Below are positions 42,315 to 51,308 of a stretch of DNA of 64,000 bases, in pieces. Both the position numbers and the translations under genes were made by a program. How positions within the stretch are numbered: position 1 is the first letter of the stretch; every line of letters begins with the position of its first letter. This DNA is from Nitratireductor sp. (GTDB lineage Bacteria; Pseudomonadota; Alphaproteobacteria; Rhizobiales; Rhizobiaceae), in the NCBI GenBank assembly GCA_020637805.1, contig JACKJU010000005.1:62001-126000 (forward strand), written 5' to 3'. The notes under the pieces are model-generated. The model saw only the letters and a list, made by a program, of their open reading frames with translations, was not told the DNA's origin and made no database searches.

Positions 42315-43352
42315 CTATTTTTGCGTTTTTCCAAAACGGGCCTTGAGATCCGCGCAGTGATCCTTCGGCTCGGATGCATCGGTGAAGATCACATAGTCGA
42401 AGGGCAGTTGATCCGATCCGTCGAGGTAGTCCGAAAATGCGTTCTTTTCTGCGCGAACCGGATAAAGGCCAATGGTCAGCATGGATGCCCCGGGGTCGAG
42501 CCGCGACAGCACGACCGGTGCCCCGCGATCCTTGCGCACATGTCCGCCACCGGCAATCATGACGGCAGAGCCTGCCTTGGCCGATCCCTCCAGCATGGCT
42601 GATGCCAACGCACCGTCGCGTGCACGCTGGACCGGGATCATGTAGCCGAGAGCGGACTTGGGCATTACCCCGCAATGGGCATCTTCGAGTTCGGTCAGAA
42701 GGTCGTCGCGCGTGGCCGTGTCGAGCGGCTGGTCGAGGCCCCAGGCCTTCCGGCTCTCAGGAGAAAGGATATCGGGTCCTTCCGTGGCCAGCCGCTTGAC
42801 GAACTCGCGCTCAATGCCGCCTGCCAGCATTGGAAGTCCGTTCGCAACTGCTTCTGTTGCTATTGGCCTGTAGATGTTCCAATCGGGCCAGCCGCGTTCC
42901 TCCCAATCGAGAATTTTGCCGAGTTTTGAATCATCTGGAGACCTCTGTTGAAGAAATGAATCCAGTTTCTGCTGGTAGGAAGGCGGGATCATTTCGAACA
43001 CGATTGCCGGGTGCAGGCCTTGTTCGACGAGAGCTGCAATGATCTTTGCCTGGATGCGGTGGTGGTCGGGATTGTCGTGGTTCTCGCCGATCAACACGTT
43101 GCTGGCGTTTCGCGCCTGATCCAGCAATGTCTCGAAATCCACCTGCTTGCCGCCGCCGGTCCAAACCGTTGTGTTCAACGGATGGTCCTTCATCAGGTCC
43201 CAATTCGCTGTCTCCTCGGCATGGGCGGGCGCGAACCGGAAAATCAAGGCAATCAGCACGATGGCCAAGGCGCTCACAGCTGCCGGCAACAAGCGTTGCA
43301 CACGGGAAGTGCGAGCGGGACAACGTGCAGGTGGAGCGAAATGGATGGTCAT
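42315..43352 (-). CDS. ChaN-like haem-binding/Tiki-type exported protein
   Basis: A 345-residue protein with an N-terminal signal anchor (VSALAIVLIALIFRFAPAHA) and a ChaN domain: VLIGENHDNPDHHRIQAKII, AIVFEMIPPSYQQ, and VMIAGGGHVRKDRGAP, in which the GENH and GGHVR motifs hold the conserved His/Glu residues. Campylobacter ChaN binds haem in the outer membrane; relatives resemble Tiki metalloproteases. It probably sits in the periplasm. No lipobox cysteine is evident. It is divergent from the DUF533 gene. Confidence 0.84.
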   Translation of the reverse strand: MTIHFAPPARCPARTSRVQRLLPAAVSALAIVLIALIFRFAPAHAEETANWDLMKDHPLNTTVWTGGGKQVDFETLLDQARNASNVLIGENHDNPDHHRIQAKIIAALVEQGLHPAIVFEMIPPSYQQKLDSFLQQRSPDDSKLGKILDWEERGWPDWNIYRPIATEAVANGLPMLAGGIEREFVKRLATEGPDILSPESRKAWGLDQPLDTATRDDLLTELEDAHCGVMPKSALGYMIPVQRARDGALASAMLEGSAKAGSAVMIAGGGHVRKDRGAPVVLSRLDPGASMLTIGLYPVRAEKNAFSDYLDGSDQLPFDYVIFTDASEPKDHCADLKARFGKTQK

Positions 43353-43537
43353 GTCAGCAAGTTAGGTTTGCGCCGCCTTACGTCAATGGCGGTTGCATTG
43401 TTCCATTTCAGCAATTTGCCGCAGGCAGGCGCGTCTTCCGTAACGGAAATTTTTCCCAGGCGGTCTTGTTTCGCCGCATCGTGGCTATATTGTCCGGGCA
43501 AACAGATGGAAGATCGAAGTTTCAAGGGAGAATACTG

Positions 43538-44470
43538 ATGAGTCTTGTTGGCACGCTTGCAAAGGTCGCAATCGGAATCGCGGTTGCAAAGGGTGTGGGC
43601 ACCATTCTGAAGCAGGGCTCGGGCGGCAAGGCCGCAAGTGACAGCGATGGTGGCGGCATTGGCGGTTCCGGCGGGCTTGGGGATCTGCTGGAACAACTTG
43701 GCGGCGGTTCCACATCCACCCGGCCTGCGCCGGGCGGCACCTCGACCGGAAATTCTCCAACCGGCAGCACCGGCGGACTGGGCGATCTCCTCAAGCAACT
43801 TGGCGGCGGTGGATCAGGCGGCACCGGCGGTGGCCTGGGAGATCTCCTGAACCAGCTCGGCGGCGGAGGGCAGGGCACCACTTCTTCCAGGCAAACGAGC
43901 GGTGGTGGCGCGCTTGGCGATATTTTCGAACAGTTCACAGGCAACAAGAGTGGCGGCAGTGCGACGGGAGGCGGGCTGGGGCTGGACCAGATTCTCGGCC
44001 GGTTGGGACAGCAGGCACAGCAAAATCCCTACCAGCGCGACAGCGGATCGCTTGGCGACATTTTCAACGATTCCTTCAAGCGTGGTGGTGAACCCGAAAT
44101 GCAGCCCACCCACGAGGAGGAGGCAATGGCCGCCATCATGCTCAAGGCCATGATCCAGGCCGCGAAATCGGACGGCCGGCTGGATGATTCCGAGCGGCAA
44201 AAGCTCATGAAAAATCTGGGCGATGTTTCGCCGGCGGAACAGGCCTTTGTCGAGACCGAGCTGAGACAGCCGGTCGATGTGGACGGGCTGGTTCGCCGGG
44301 TGCCGCGCGGGATGGAAGAGCAGGTTTACATGATGAGCGTTATGGCGATCGACCTCGACACGCGCGCCGAAGCGCAATACCTTCATGAACTCGCGTCCGC
44401 CCTGGGCATCGATCCCAGGCAGGCAAATTCGATCCATGACAAGCTTGGAGTTCAGCGCATCTATTCATAA
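43538..44470 (+). CDS. DUF533/TerB-like protein with glycine-rich repeat region
   Basis: A 310-residue protein with three parts. Residues 1-30 form a hydrophobic N-terminus (AKVAIGIAVAKGVGTIL). Residues 30-190 are Gly/Ser-rich and carry repeated motifs of the form GGLGDLLxQLGGG, with three close copies and three weaker ones (GALGDIFEQF, GLDQILGRL, GSLGDIFNDS). Residues 195-310 form the helical DUF533/TerB domain (AAIMLKAMIQAAKSDGRLDD). ATG 43538 follows AAGGGAG by eight bases. YebE-type proteins are linked to envelope stress but have no known activity. Confidence 0.85.
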   Translation: MSLVGTLAKVAIGIAVAKGVGTILKQGSGGKAASDSDGGGIGGSGGLGDLLEQLGGGSTSTRPAPGGTSTGNSPTGSTGGLGDLLKQLGGGGSGGTGGGLGDLLNQLGGGGQGTTSSRQTSGGGALGDIFEQFTGNKSGGSATGGGLGLDQILGRLGQQAQQNPYQRDSGSLGDIFNDSFKRGGEPEMQPTHEEEAMAAIMLKAMIQAAKSDGRLDDSERQKLMKNLGDVSPAEQAFVETELRQPVDVDGLVRRVPRGMEEQVYMMSVMAIDLDTRAEAQYLHELASALGIDPRQANSIHDKLGVQRIYS

Positions 44471-44494
44471 GGCTCTGAACGGGAGGAGGCAGAC

Positions 44495-45124
44495 ATGAAA
44501 AGCGGAATCCTGTCAGCGGTTTGCGCAGTTTTCCTTACATTTGGATTCATCGCCATGGGTGGGTTTGCCCGTGCCCAGGATGATTCTGCCGATGTGAAGG
44601 TCAAGATCAGGCCGGATATTGCAGGGGTGACCGTGCAGACACCCGATGGTCCGGCCGAGATCAATCGCATCCAGGACGAAGACAATGTCATCACCGGTGA
44701 TTTTGCCCGTACTTCGCGGGCGTGCCCTCCGTTCTGCATCCAACCGATGTCGCCCGCAGAGGGTGTGACGACAATCGGGGAACTTGAGCTGCTAGACATG
44801 CTGCAAGACGAGAATTCCGTGGTCATCGATAGCCGGACGGTGGATTGGTATCGCAAGGGCACGATTCCCGGTTCTGTTCATCTTCCCTACACAGTCATTG
44901 CCGAGCGGCTCGACCAGCTTGGCTGCGAGCCCGATTTCGACGGCTGGGACTGCGAGGGGGCAAAACCGGTGGCGCTGTTCTGCAACGGTCTGTGGTGCGG
45001 CCAGTCGCCTACCGCAATTCGCGCGATGATAGCGGCTGGCTACCCGGCAGACCGTATCTTCTATTATCGTGGCGGAATGCAATCCTGGCGACTGCTTGGT
45101 CTTACCGTCGTCGAAGGGAAGTGA
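44495..45124 (+). CDS. Exported rhodanese-like protein
   Basis: A 209-residue protein: signal peptide (residues 1-27, ending GGFARAQ), then a short beta region and a rhodanese domain from about 85. VVIDSRTVDWYRKGTIPGSVHLPY is the substrate-binding strand pair and ALFCNGLWCGQS the active-site loop with the sulfur-carrying Cys. A CPPFC motif before the domain may be redox-active. It would act in the periplasm in sulfur transfer or thiol redox. It follows the DUF533 gene by 24 bases and precedes the dehydrogenase by six, an apparent operon. Confidence 0.85.
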   Translation: MKSGILSAVCAVFLTFGFIAMGGFARAQDDSADVKVKIRPDIAGVTVQTPDGPAEINRIQDEDNVITGDFARTSRACPPFCIQPMSPAEGVTTIGELELLDMLQDENSVVIDSRTVDWYRKGTIPGSVHLPYTVIAERLDQLGCEPDFDGWDCEGAKPVALFCNGLWCGQSPTAIRAMIAAGYPADRIFYYRGGMQSWRLLGLTVVEGK

Positions 45125-45130
45125 CAGCAA

Positions 45131-46018
45131 ATGCAATCCAGACCGAAGGTGGGGATAGCCGGCGTCGGCATGATGGGTTTCGGCATTGCGCTGAATGTTC
45201 AGAAGGCGGGCTTTCCCCTCAGCATTCTTGACCACCCGGGCAACCAGGACACGCGCGAACTGGTTGCCTCAGGTGCAGGTTTGTGTGCCACGGCAAAGGC
45301 TCTGGCGGAGGGATGTGACATCATCATCCTGGTCGTTACCGGCTCGCCACAGGTCGAGGATGTGCTGACGCGCGAGGACGGCATTCTCGAAGGCCTGAAA
45401 CCCGGCGCGGTGGTGATTGATTGCTCCACCTCGATGCCTGCTTCGACCCTGCGCATGGCGGCGCGGGTCGAGACTGCCGGAGGCCGGTTTCTCGATGCGC
45501 CGATGACACGTACGCCGAAAGAGGCGCTGGAGGGACGGTTGAACCTTCTCGTCGGCTGCGAGCGTGCGCTTTACGAGGAAGTCCTTCCCCTCCTTGAGAG
45601 TTTCGCCGAGAACATCACGCATGTGGGTGCGACGGGCGCTGGCCACGCGATGAAACTCGTGCACAACTTCGTTTCGCTGGGAGAGATATCGGTGATTGCC
45701 GAGGCGGCAGCAAGTGCTGCCGCGGCTGGTGTCGACCCGGCCATGTTCGTTGAGGTTCTGTCCAAGGGCGGCGGCGGTGGCGTGGCGCTAGACCGGCTGA
45801 CGCCGATGATCCTCGACAACGACCCGACCTCGCTAAAGTTCGTCATCGCCAATGCCCGCAAGGACATCGGCTACTATACGGAAATGGCGGGCGATTTCGG
45901 TACCAGCCGCATGGCGGCGGACGGTATTCTGGCGATGCTGGAAACCCAGGTACAGGCCGGGCACGGCGACTCATTCGTGCCGGAACTGGTCAAACTGCTG
46001 GAATCCGGCGGGGAGTAG
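45131..46018 (+). CDS. 3-hydroxyisobutyrate dehydrogenase family oxidoreductase
   Basis: A 295-residue beta-hydroxyacid dehydrogenase. NAD(P)-binding is by GIAGVGMMGFGIALN; DCSTSMPASTLRMA is the substrate motif; DAPMTRTPKEALEGRLNLLVG and the catalytic lysine in GHAMKLVHNF are standard. It oxidises or reduces a 3-hydroxy acid or related compound such as tartronate semialdehyde or succinic semialdehyde. The short gap to the rhodanese gene suggests co-transcription but offers no substrate clue. Confidence 0.9.
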   Translation: MQSRPKVGIAGVGMMGFGIALNVQKAGFPLSILDHPGNQDTRELVASGAGLCATAKALAEGCDIIILVVTGSPQVEDVLTREDGILEGLKPGAVVIDCSTSMPASTLRMAARVETAGGRFLDAPMTRTPKEALEGRLNLLVGCERALYEEVLPLLESFAENITHVGATGAGHAMKLVHNFVSLGEISVIAEAAASAAAAGVDPAMFVEVLSKGGGGGVALDRLTPMILDNDPTSLKFVIANARKDIGYYTEMAGDFGTSRMAADGILAMLETQVQAGHGDSFVPELVKLLESGGE

Positions 46019-46050
46019 GCCATTCCACCGGCTCGGTTGATCGTCCCGTG

Positions 46051-46287
46051 TCAGAATGCCTTGAAGGTGAGCGTGGTAAGCGAGCGGCTGATGCCCGGAA
46101 TGTCGAGGATGTGGTCGTTGATGAACTTGCCAATGTCCTCGTCTTCGGGGACGTAGATCTTCATCAGCAGGTCGAAATCCCCGCTCGTCGAATAGAGTTC
46201 GGACACGATTTCACGCTCGTAGATCACTTCGGCAACATCATAGGTCTTGCCGGGGTGGCAACGGATCTGAACGAAAACACATTTCAT
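46051..46287 (-). CDS. Stand-alone Lrp/AsnC ligand-binding (RAM) domain protein
   Basis: A 78-residue alpha/beta protein equal to the C-terminal RAM domain of Lrp/AsnC regulators (FVQIRCHPGKTYDVAEVI, then STSGDFDLLMKIYV and ISRSLTTLTFKAF) without the helix-turn-helix. Such single-domain versions bind amino acids and may modulate full-length Lrp proteins by mixed oligomers. It is divergent from the aromatic amino acid decarboxylase gene, which makes regulation by an amino acid plausible. Confidence 0.88.
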   Translation of the reverse strand: MKCVFVQIRCHPGKTYDVAEVIYEREIVSELYSTSGDFDLLMKIYVPEDEDIGKFINDHILDIPGISRSLTTLTFKAF

Positions 46288-46462
46288 GTGGATGGTCCTT
46301 GTACTGGCTCTTGTCCTTGGCTGTATTTGCAGCGGATGGTAAGTGTCGGGCGGCGCGCAATGCGCCGGTGAATTGCCTGCGGAACACTACCGTTTCCCGC
46401 TTCCCGTTGAAAGGCCGGTTTGGCCATTTCGCGAAGGTCTTCCAGAGCTTCAAGGATGAATC

Positions 46463-47899
46463 ATGCAACCCGATGAATTTCGCAAATGGGCGGTCAGAGC
46501 TGCCGAATGGGGAGCCGACTACCGGGAGGGACTGCGCGACAGGCCCGTGCGCGCCCAGGTTCGTGCCGGCGCGGTACTCGACCAGTTGGCGGCGAGTGCG
46601 CCTGAACAAGGCGAGGCCATGGAGACGATTTTCGCCGACTTCGAGAGAATTGTTCCAGATGCGATGACACACTGGCAGCATCCGGGCTTTTTTGCCTATT
46701 TCCCGGCCAATGCAGCGCCAGTTTCCGTTGTTGCCGAGCACCTGGTCAATGCAATGGCGGCGCAGTGCATGCTTTGGCAGACTTCGCCGGCCGCCACCGA
46801 AATGGAAATACGCGTTATCGACTGGCTGCGCCAGGCGCTGGGTCTGGCCGAAGGCTTCAAGGGTGTGATCAGCGACTCCGCTTCGTCGGCCACGCTTGCC
46901 GCAGTGCTGACCATGCGCGAAATCGCACTTGGATGGTGCGGCAAGTCGGAAGGCCTTGCTGCCAATCCGGCTGTTCGCGTCTATTGTTCGGGCGAGGTGC
47001 ATACCTCCGTGGATCGCGCAATCTGGGTCTCGGGCATCGGTGAGGACAATCTGGTGCGGATAGCCGTGACCGGAAGCAGGAGGGGCATGGATGCCGCAGC
47101 GCTGGACGCCGCCATCGTGGCCGACCGTGAGGCGGGAATGCTGCCAGCGGGCATCGTTGCGAGCGTCGGCGGGACAAGCATCGGCGGTACGGACGATATC
47201 GCGGCGGTAGCCGAAGTTGCAAAGCGCCACGGCCTCTACCTGCATGTGGATGCGGCCTGGGCCGGGTCGGCGATGATCTGTCCCGAGTTTCGCGACCTGT
47301 GGAATGGGATCGACGCGGCGGATTCGCTGGTCTTCAATCCGCACAAGTGGCTGGGCGCGCAGTTCGACTGCTCGGTGCACTTCCTCAAAGACCCTGAGCC
47401 ACTGATCAAGACGCTTGCCTACAGGCCGGAGTTTCTAAAAACCTATGGCAACCAGTTGCCGGGCAACGGTTCTGGTGGGGGGGAAGTCGTGAATTTCTCC
47501 GAGTGGACGGTTCCGCTTGGCCGCCGGTTCAGGGCGCTCAAGCTCTGGTTCCTGATGCGTGCGCACGGGCTGGAAGATTTGCGCAACCGCATCCGAAATC
47601 ACGTTGCCTGGTCGCAAGAGCTCTGCGAGAAATTTCGCGCGGAAACCGATTTCGAGATCGTCACCGAACCGGTGCTGTCGCTGTTCAGCTTCCGGCATGT
47701 GCCGGAAGGCGAGGGAGACCTCAACCGGCATAATCTTGACCTGGTCAACGCGATCAACGACGACGGGCGCATCTATCTTACTCAGACGAATGTGGACGGG
47801 AAGATTGCGATCCGCTTCCAGGTTGGCCAGTTCGATGTGACACAAGAAGACGTGACGCGGGCGTTTGACGTGATCTGCGAAATGGCGCGGCGTTCCTAG
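46463..47899 (+). CDS. Pyridoxal-dependent aromatic-type amino acid decarboxylase
   Basis: A 478-residue group II decarboxylase. The PLP lysine is in FNPHKWLGAQFDCSV; HVDAAWAGSAMICPE holds the Asp and Ala that contact the cofactor; HWQHPGFFAYFPANA is the substrate-side motif near the N-terminus. Size and sequence agree with DOPA/tryptophan/phenylalanine decarboxylases. It would give an aromatic amine and CO2. The stop region overlaps the convergent HxlR gene by four bases. The substrate is not proven. Confidence 0.9.
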   Translation: MQPDEFRKWAVRAAEWGADYREGLRDRPVRAQVRAGAVLDQLAASAPEQGEAMETIFADFERIVPDAMTHWQHPGFFAYFPANAAPVSVVAEHLVNAMAAQCMLWQTSPAATEMEIRVIDWLRQALGLAEGFKGVISDSASSATLAAVLTMREIALGWCGKSEGLAANPAVRVYCSGEVHTSVDRAIWVSGIGEDNLVRIAVTGSRRGMDAAALDAAIVADREAGMLPAGIVASVGGTSIGGTDDIAAVAEVAKRHGLYLHVDAAWAGSAMICPEFRDLWNGIDAADSLVFNPHKWLGAQFDCSVHFLKDPEPLIKTLAYRPEFLKTYGNQLPGNGSGGGEVVNFSEWTVPLGRRFRALKLWFLMRAHGLEDLRNRIRNHVAWSQELCEKFRAETDFEIVTEPVLSLFSFRHVPEGEGDLNRHNLDLVNAINDDGRIYLTQTNVDGKIAIRFQVGQFDVTQEDVTRAFDVICEMARRS

Positions 47900-48279
47900 G
47901 TGTCTGTGCCTGCGTCCGTTTGAGGTTTGCCATAGATGATCTCCGGGCGAATGGTGCCAGGTATCTCGCTGTTGGCCCATATCACGATTGCTTTCAGGAC
48001 CGGCCCCGTGGAAATTCCCTTGCGGGTAAGCCGGTACTCGTAGCGCACGGGCCGTTCCTGATAGGCATGGCGGCTGATGAAACCCTGTTCAAGAAGCCGC
48101 CTGAGGCGGCTCGCCAGAATGTTCGAAGGAATTCTTTCTGGCGCGGATTCGAAATCAGAGAATTTCTTCGGACCAAGGAACAGGTCGCGCAAGATGAGCA
48201 GCGTCCACCTGTCGCCGAATATGTCAAGCGTGCAGGCTATCGGGCAGGCAGAGCGGCTGTCTGAGAGGGGTTTTTCCAT
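47896..48279 (-). CDS. HxlR-family transcriptional regulator
   Basis: A 127-residue winged-helix protein: CPIACTLDIFGDRWTLLILR and FSDFESAPERIPSNILASRL form the HTH, and RYEYRLTRKGIS the wing. It lacks the extra domain of larger regulators and works as a dimer. A pair of palindromes between it and the divergent DsbA-like gene (48294-48310 and 48318-48354) are its probable operators, giving autoregulation and control of that gene. Confidence 0.92.
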   Translation of the reverse strand: MEKPLSDSRSACPIACTLDIFGDRWTLLILRDLFLGPKKFSDFESAPERIPSNILASRLRRLLEQGFISRHAYQERPVRYEYRLTRKGISTGPVLKAIVIWANSEIPGTIRPEIIYGKPQTDAGTDT

Positions 48280-48293
48280 CTGTTGATAGTTTC

Positions 48294-48310
48294 ACTTTCA
48301 ATTTGAAAGT
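48294..48310. promoter_or_regulatory. Palindromic site 1, probable HxlR operator
   Basis: ACTTTCAA and TTGAAAGT around a single central T, 15 bases upstream of the HxlR start. The core matches the centre of the larger repeat beside it, as expected for two binding sites of one regulator. Confidence 0.65.
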
Positions 48311-48317
48311 CAACGCA

Positions 48318-48354
48318 AGGTGCAGTAACTTTTAAATTGAAAGTTACTGCACCT
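48318..48354. promoter_or_regulatory. Palindromic site 2, long inverted repeat, probable HxlR operator
   Basis: Perfect 15-base arms, AGGTGCAGTAACTTT (48318-48332) and AAAGTTACTGCACCT (48340-48354), separated by TAAATTG. The inner part, ACTTTTAAATTGAAAGT, resembles site 1. It ends 41 bases before the start of the divergent DsbA-like gene, so it overlaps that promoter. Confidence 0.68.
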
Positions 48355-48395
48355 CTAGTTTTTTCAGCGAGCTGGTTTTCTGTATGGGAGGGAAT

Positions 48396-48971
48396 ATGCG
48401 CCACTTGAGAGTCTACCACTCATTTCGCAGTCCGTATTCGCGGTTGGGTTTGCATGTGCTGTGGCGAGCGGGCATCGAGCCTGAACTCGTTCCGTTCACC
48501 GGCCCACCTGAAGGAAGTGAATTTCTGGATGCGATGAACAGTCCAGCGAAAATGGCTTACGTGCGGCAGGACGTGGTGCGGATGACCAAGTTGATGAAAC
48601 TCGAATTGAGGATTCCCGAAAATCTTGCCATCGATTTCGGCCCTTCCTATAGGGCTTCGGTCGCAGCTTCGCTGGCAGGACGGGGCATGGCGTTTGCGCT
48701 TTCTGTCTACGAGGCGAGATGGGCAAGGGGGCTGAATATTGCTGACCTTGGGGTTCTGTCGGACTGCGCCATGGAAGCCGGGTTGCCGGTAGATTTTGCC
48801 GAAAAAATGCAATCAGAGGCGGCCGTGAAGCAGGAAATGCGGCGGCACCGCGAACTCATCGAGCAGGATCAGGCTTTTGGCGTTCCGCTGGCAGTCGCGG
48901 GCAAGCAGAAATACTGGGGGCACGAGCGCATCGAACTGATGCTGAAGCTTGAGCAATTAGCCGTAGCTTGA
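48396..48971 (+). CDS. DsbA-family protein (2-hydroxychromene-2-carboxylate isomerase-like)
   Basis: A 191-residue thioredoxin-fold protein of the DsbA/GST-kappa type. YHSFRSPYSRLGLHVLWRAG replaces the CxxC by SPYS, as in the chromene carboxylate isomerase and GST-kappa group, and FGVPLAVAGKQKYWGHERIE is the cis-Pro and C-terminal region. It would use glutathione rather than a disulfide. ATG 48396 follows GGGAGG by a short spacer and is preferred over ATG 48384. It is divergent from the HxlR gene and its likely target. Confidence 0.82.
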   Translation: MRHLRVYHSFRSPYSRLGLHVLWRAGIEPELVPFTGPPEGSEFLDAMNSPAKMAYVRQDVVRMTKLMKLELRIPENLAIDFGPSYRASVAASLAGRGMAFALSVYEARWARGLNIADLGVLSDCAMEAGLPVDFAEKMQSEAAVKQEMRRHRELIEQDQAFGVPLAVAGKQKYWGHERIELMLKLEQLAVA

Positions 48972-48990
48972 ACGTGCCGATTTGGCGCGG

Positions 48991-50298
48991 TTACCGCTTC
49001 ACTTCAGGAATCAGCCCGCGCGGCGCGAAACGAAGCGTCAGCAGCAGGATGAGGCCTACAACGATGTGGCGCAGATGCGAGGCACTGTCGAGCATGTGGT
49101 CCTTGAAGGCATTGCCATCCGGCAGTCCTGCCGTGACCGTCTGCATGAACCAGACACCGATCGGCTCGGCTTCCACCCAGAAGAACCAGATCAGGAAGCC
49201 GCCCAGTATCGCGCCCCAGTTGTTGCCTGATCCGCCGACGATCACCATGACCCAGACAAGGAATGTAAAGCGCAGCGGCTGGTAGGAGCCGGGGGTGAAC
49301 TGGCCGTCCAGCGTGGTGAGCATGGCCCCCGCAATGCCGATCACGGCAGACCCAAGCACGAAGATCTGGAGATGGCGCGCTGTGACGTTCTTGCCCATTG
49401 CATTGGCCGCAACCTCGTTGTCGCGGATCGCGCGCATCATGCGACCCCAGGGCGAGCGGAGCGCGGTTTCGGACAGCCAGAGCACGATCAGCAGTACCGC
49501 CGCAAACAGGCCCGCATAGCAGAGCTTGACGAAGACGGAGGAGAACTCGACCACGGACACGCCGAGCGTGTTTGCCCATTCGTTGAACCATGCGGCCTGC
49601 TGCAGGTTTACCTCGTAGGGTACGGGCCGGGGAAGGCCGACGACGTTCTTGACGCCACGGGTCAGCCAATCCTCGTTTTTCAGCATGGCGATGATGATCT
49701 CGGAGATGCCGAGCGTGGCGATCGCCAGATAGTCGGAACGCAGGCCTAGCGAGATCTTGCCGATCAGCCAGGCAACACCTGCGGCGACGACACCGCCAAG
49801 AAGCCACGAAAAGATGATGGGCAGGCCCATCCCGCCGAGGAAACCGGTAGCGGCGGGATTGGTCGATTCGATGGCGTTGACAGCGGGATCGTAGACATAG
49901 CGCACGACCAGATAGGCAACCACCAGAATTGCCGCCATGACGACGCGGCGGAGGTTGCCTTTCGGCATTTTGCGGTAGGCGAAAACAAGTGCTGCCACCG
50001 TCAAGAGGGAAAGGATGAGCGAGACAAGTATGCCCGATCCGCCTGCTGCCCACGCTTCCGCGACCGGTGGATAGGAGACCAGAACGGCCGTCATACCGCC
50101 GAGCGCGGCGAAACCCATGACGCCGACGTTGAACAGGCCTGCATAACCCCACTGGATATTGAGGCCGAGCGCCATCACAGCCGAGATCAGGCACAGGTTG
50201 AAGATCGCCAGTGCCAGCGACCAGCTCTGGGCAAAGCCTACCAGCAGAAGAAGACCGAATATGATGGCGAAGAGAATGGGTGCGCGCGTTCCGGTCAT
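48991..50298 (-). CDS. livM: Branched-chain amino acid type ABC permease LivM
   Basis: A 435-residue inner-membrane permease, longer than usual because of an extra hydrophobic region at residues 80-150. LGLNIQWGYAGLFNVG is the family's signature, and GRMMRAIRDNEVAANAMGKN the ATPase-contact loop. It forms the channel with LivH. Its ATG overlaps the livH stop by four bases. It is the last gene of the liv operon. Confidence 0.93.
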   Translation of the reverse strand: MTGTRAPILFAIIFGLLLLVGFAQSWSLALAIFNLCLISAVMALGLNIQWGYAGLFNVGVMGFAALGGMTAVLVSYPPVAEAWAAGGSGILVSLILSLLTVAALVFAYRKMPKGNLRRVVMAAILVVAYLVVRYVYDPAVNAIESTNPAATGFLGGMGLPIIFSWLLGGVVAAGVAWLIGKISLGLRSDYLAIATLGISEIIIAMLKNEDWLTRGVKNVVGLPRPVPYEVNLQQAAWFNEWANTLGVSVVEFSSVFVKLCYAGLFAAVLLIVLWLSETALRSPWGRMMRAIRDNEVAANAMGKNVTARHLQIFVLGSAVIGIAGAMLTTLDGQFTPGSYQPLRFTFLVWVMVIVGGSGNNWGAILGGFLIWFFWVEAEPIGVWFMQTVTAGLPDGNAFKDHMLDSASHLRHIVVGLILLLTLRFAPRGLIPEVKR

Positions 50299-51305
50299 AG
50301 GGTTTTCCCCGCGAAGATGCCGGTCGGCTTGATGAGCAGGACCAGCACGAGAATGATGAAGGAAACTGCAAACTTGTAGTCGGTCGAGAGAAGCTGGACG
50401 AGGCCGTCCGGCGCCATGCTGTCCGGCAGCAGGTAGCCGAAGAACTTCCTGTAGGCGAAGGTGATGGCTACCTCCGAAAAGGCGATGATATAGCCACCGG
50501 CAATCGCTCCCAGCGGGTTGCCGACGCCACCCAGAATGGCGGAGGCAAAGATCGGCAGCAGCAGTTGCATGTAGACGAACGGCTTGAAGGATTTGTCCAG
50601 ACCGTAGAGTACGCCGGCGACAGTGGCCAGCGCTCCAGCCAGTATCCAGGCGATCATCACCACGCGATCGGGATCGATGCCGGAGAGCAGGGCAAGGTCC
50701 TCATTGTCCGAGTAGGCGCGCATCGCCTTGCCGGAGCGCGTGCGGTTTAGGAACCAGAACAGGGCGGCGCATATGACAATCGCCAGGATGATCGTGATTG
50801 CCTGGGTCGAGCGCAACACGAGAGGTTCGGAAAGCCCCGACCATTCGCGGAATTGGCCCGCGGTGAAGATGAAGCGCTCGCCATCGGCGAAATTCTGATC
50901 GTCCGGGCCGATGATCACGCGGATCATGCCGTTCATGATGAACATCACGCCAATCGAGGCGATCAGGAATATGATGCCCGGCGATTTCTTGCGCCTGTAG
51001 TAGCGGTAGACCATCTTGTCGGTCGCCAGCACCACCGCCACCGCGGCAAGGATACCAAAGGGCAGGGCAATCAGGGCGGTCGGCAGCGGGCCCAGATGCA
51101 GGCCCCAGGACTGGAACAGCCAGGTAACGAGAATGGTCACCATCGCGCCGAAGGCCATCGTTTCGCCATGGGCGAAGTTGGAGAACCTCAGAACTCCGTA
51201 GATGAGCGTTACGCCCAGCGCGCCAAGCGCAAGCTGGCTGCCGTAGCTCAGCGCCGGAATGATGATGAAGTTGAAAAGCAGAACGATGGCGTTGAGGATA
51301 TCCAT
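50295..51305 (-). CDS. livH: Branched-chain amino acid type ABC permease LivH
   Basis: A 336-residue inner-membrane permease with about eight spans. GVTLIYGVLRFSNFAHGE and GKAMRAYSDNEDLALLSGID are typical; the latter is the EAA-like loop. It lies three bases after livF and overlaps livM, so the operon order is SBP-livG-livF-livH-livM. The ligand may be another small amino acid or urea-like compound rather than leucine. Confidence 0.93.
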   Translation of the reverse strand: MDILNAIVLLFNFIIIPALSYGSQLALGALGVTLIYGVLRFSNFAHGETMAFGAMVTILVTWLFQSWGLHLGPLPTALIALPFGILAAVAVVLATDKMVYRYYRRKKSPGIIFLIASIGVMFIMNGMIRVIIGPDDQNFADGERFIFTAGQFREWSGLSEPLVLRSTQAITIILAIVICAALFWFLNRTRSGKAMRAYSDNEDLALLSGIDPDRVVMIAWILAGALATVAGVLYGLDKSFKPFVYMQLLLPIFASAILGGVGNPLGAIAGGYIIAFSEVAITFAYRKFFGYLLPDSMAPDGLVQLLSTDYKFAVSFIILVLVLLIKPTGIFAGKTL

Positions 51306-51308
51306 TGC

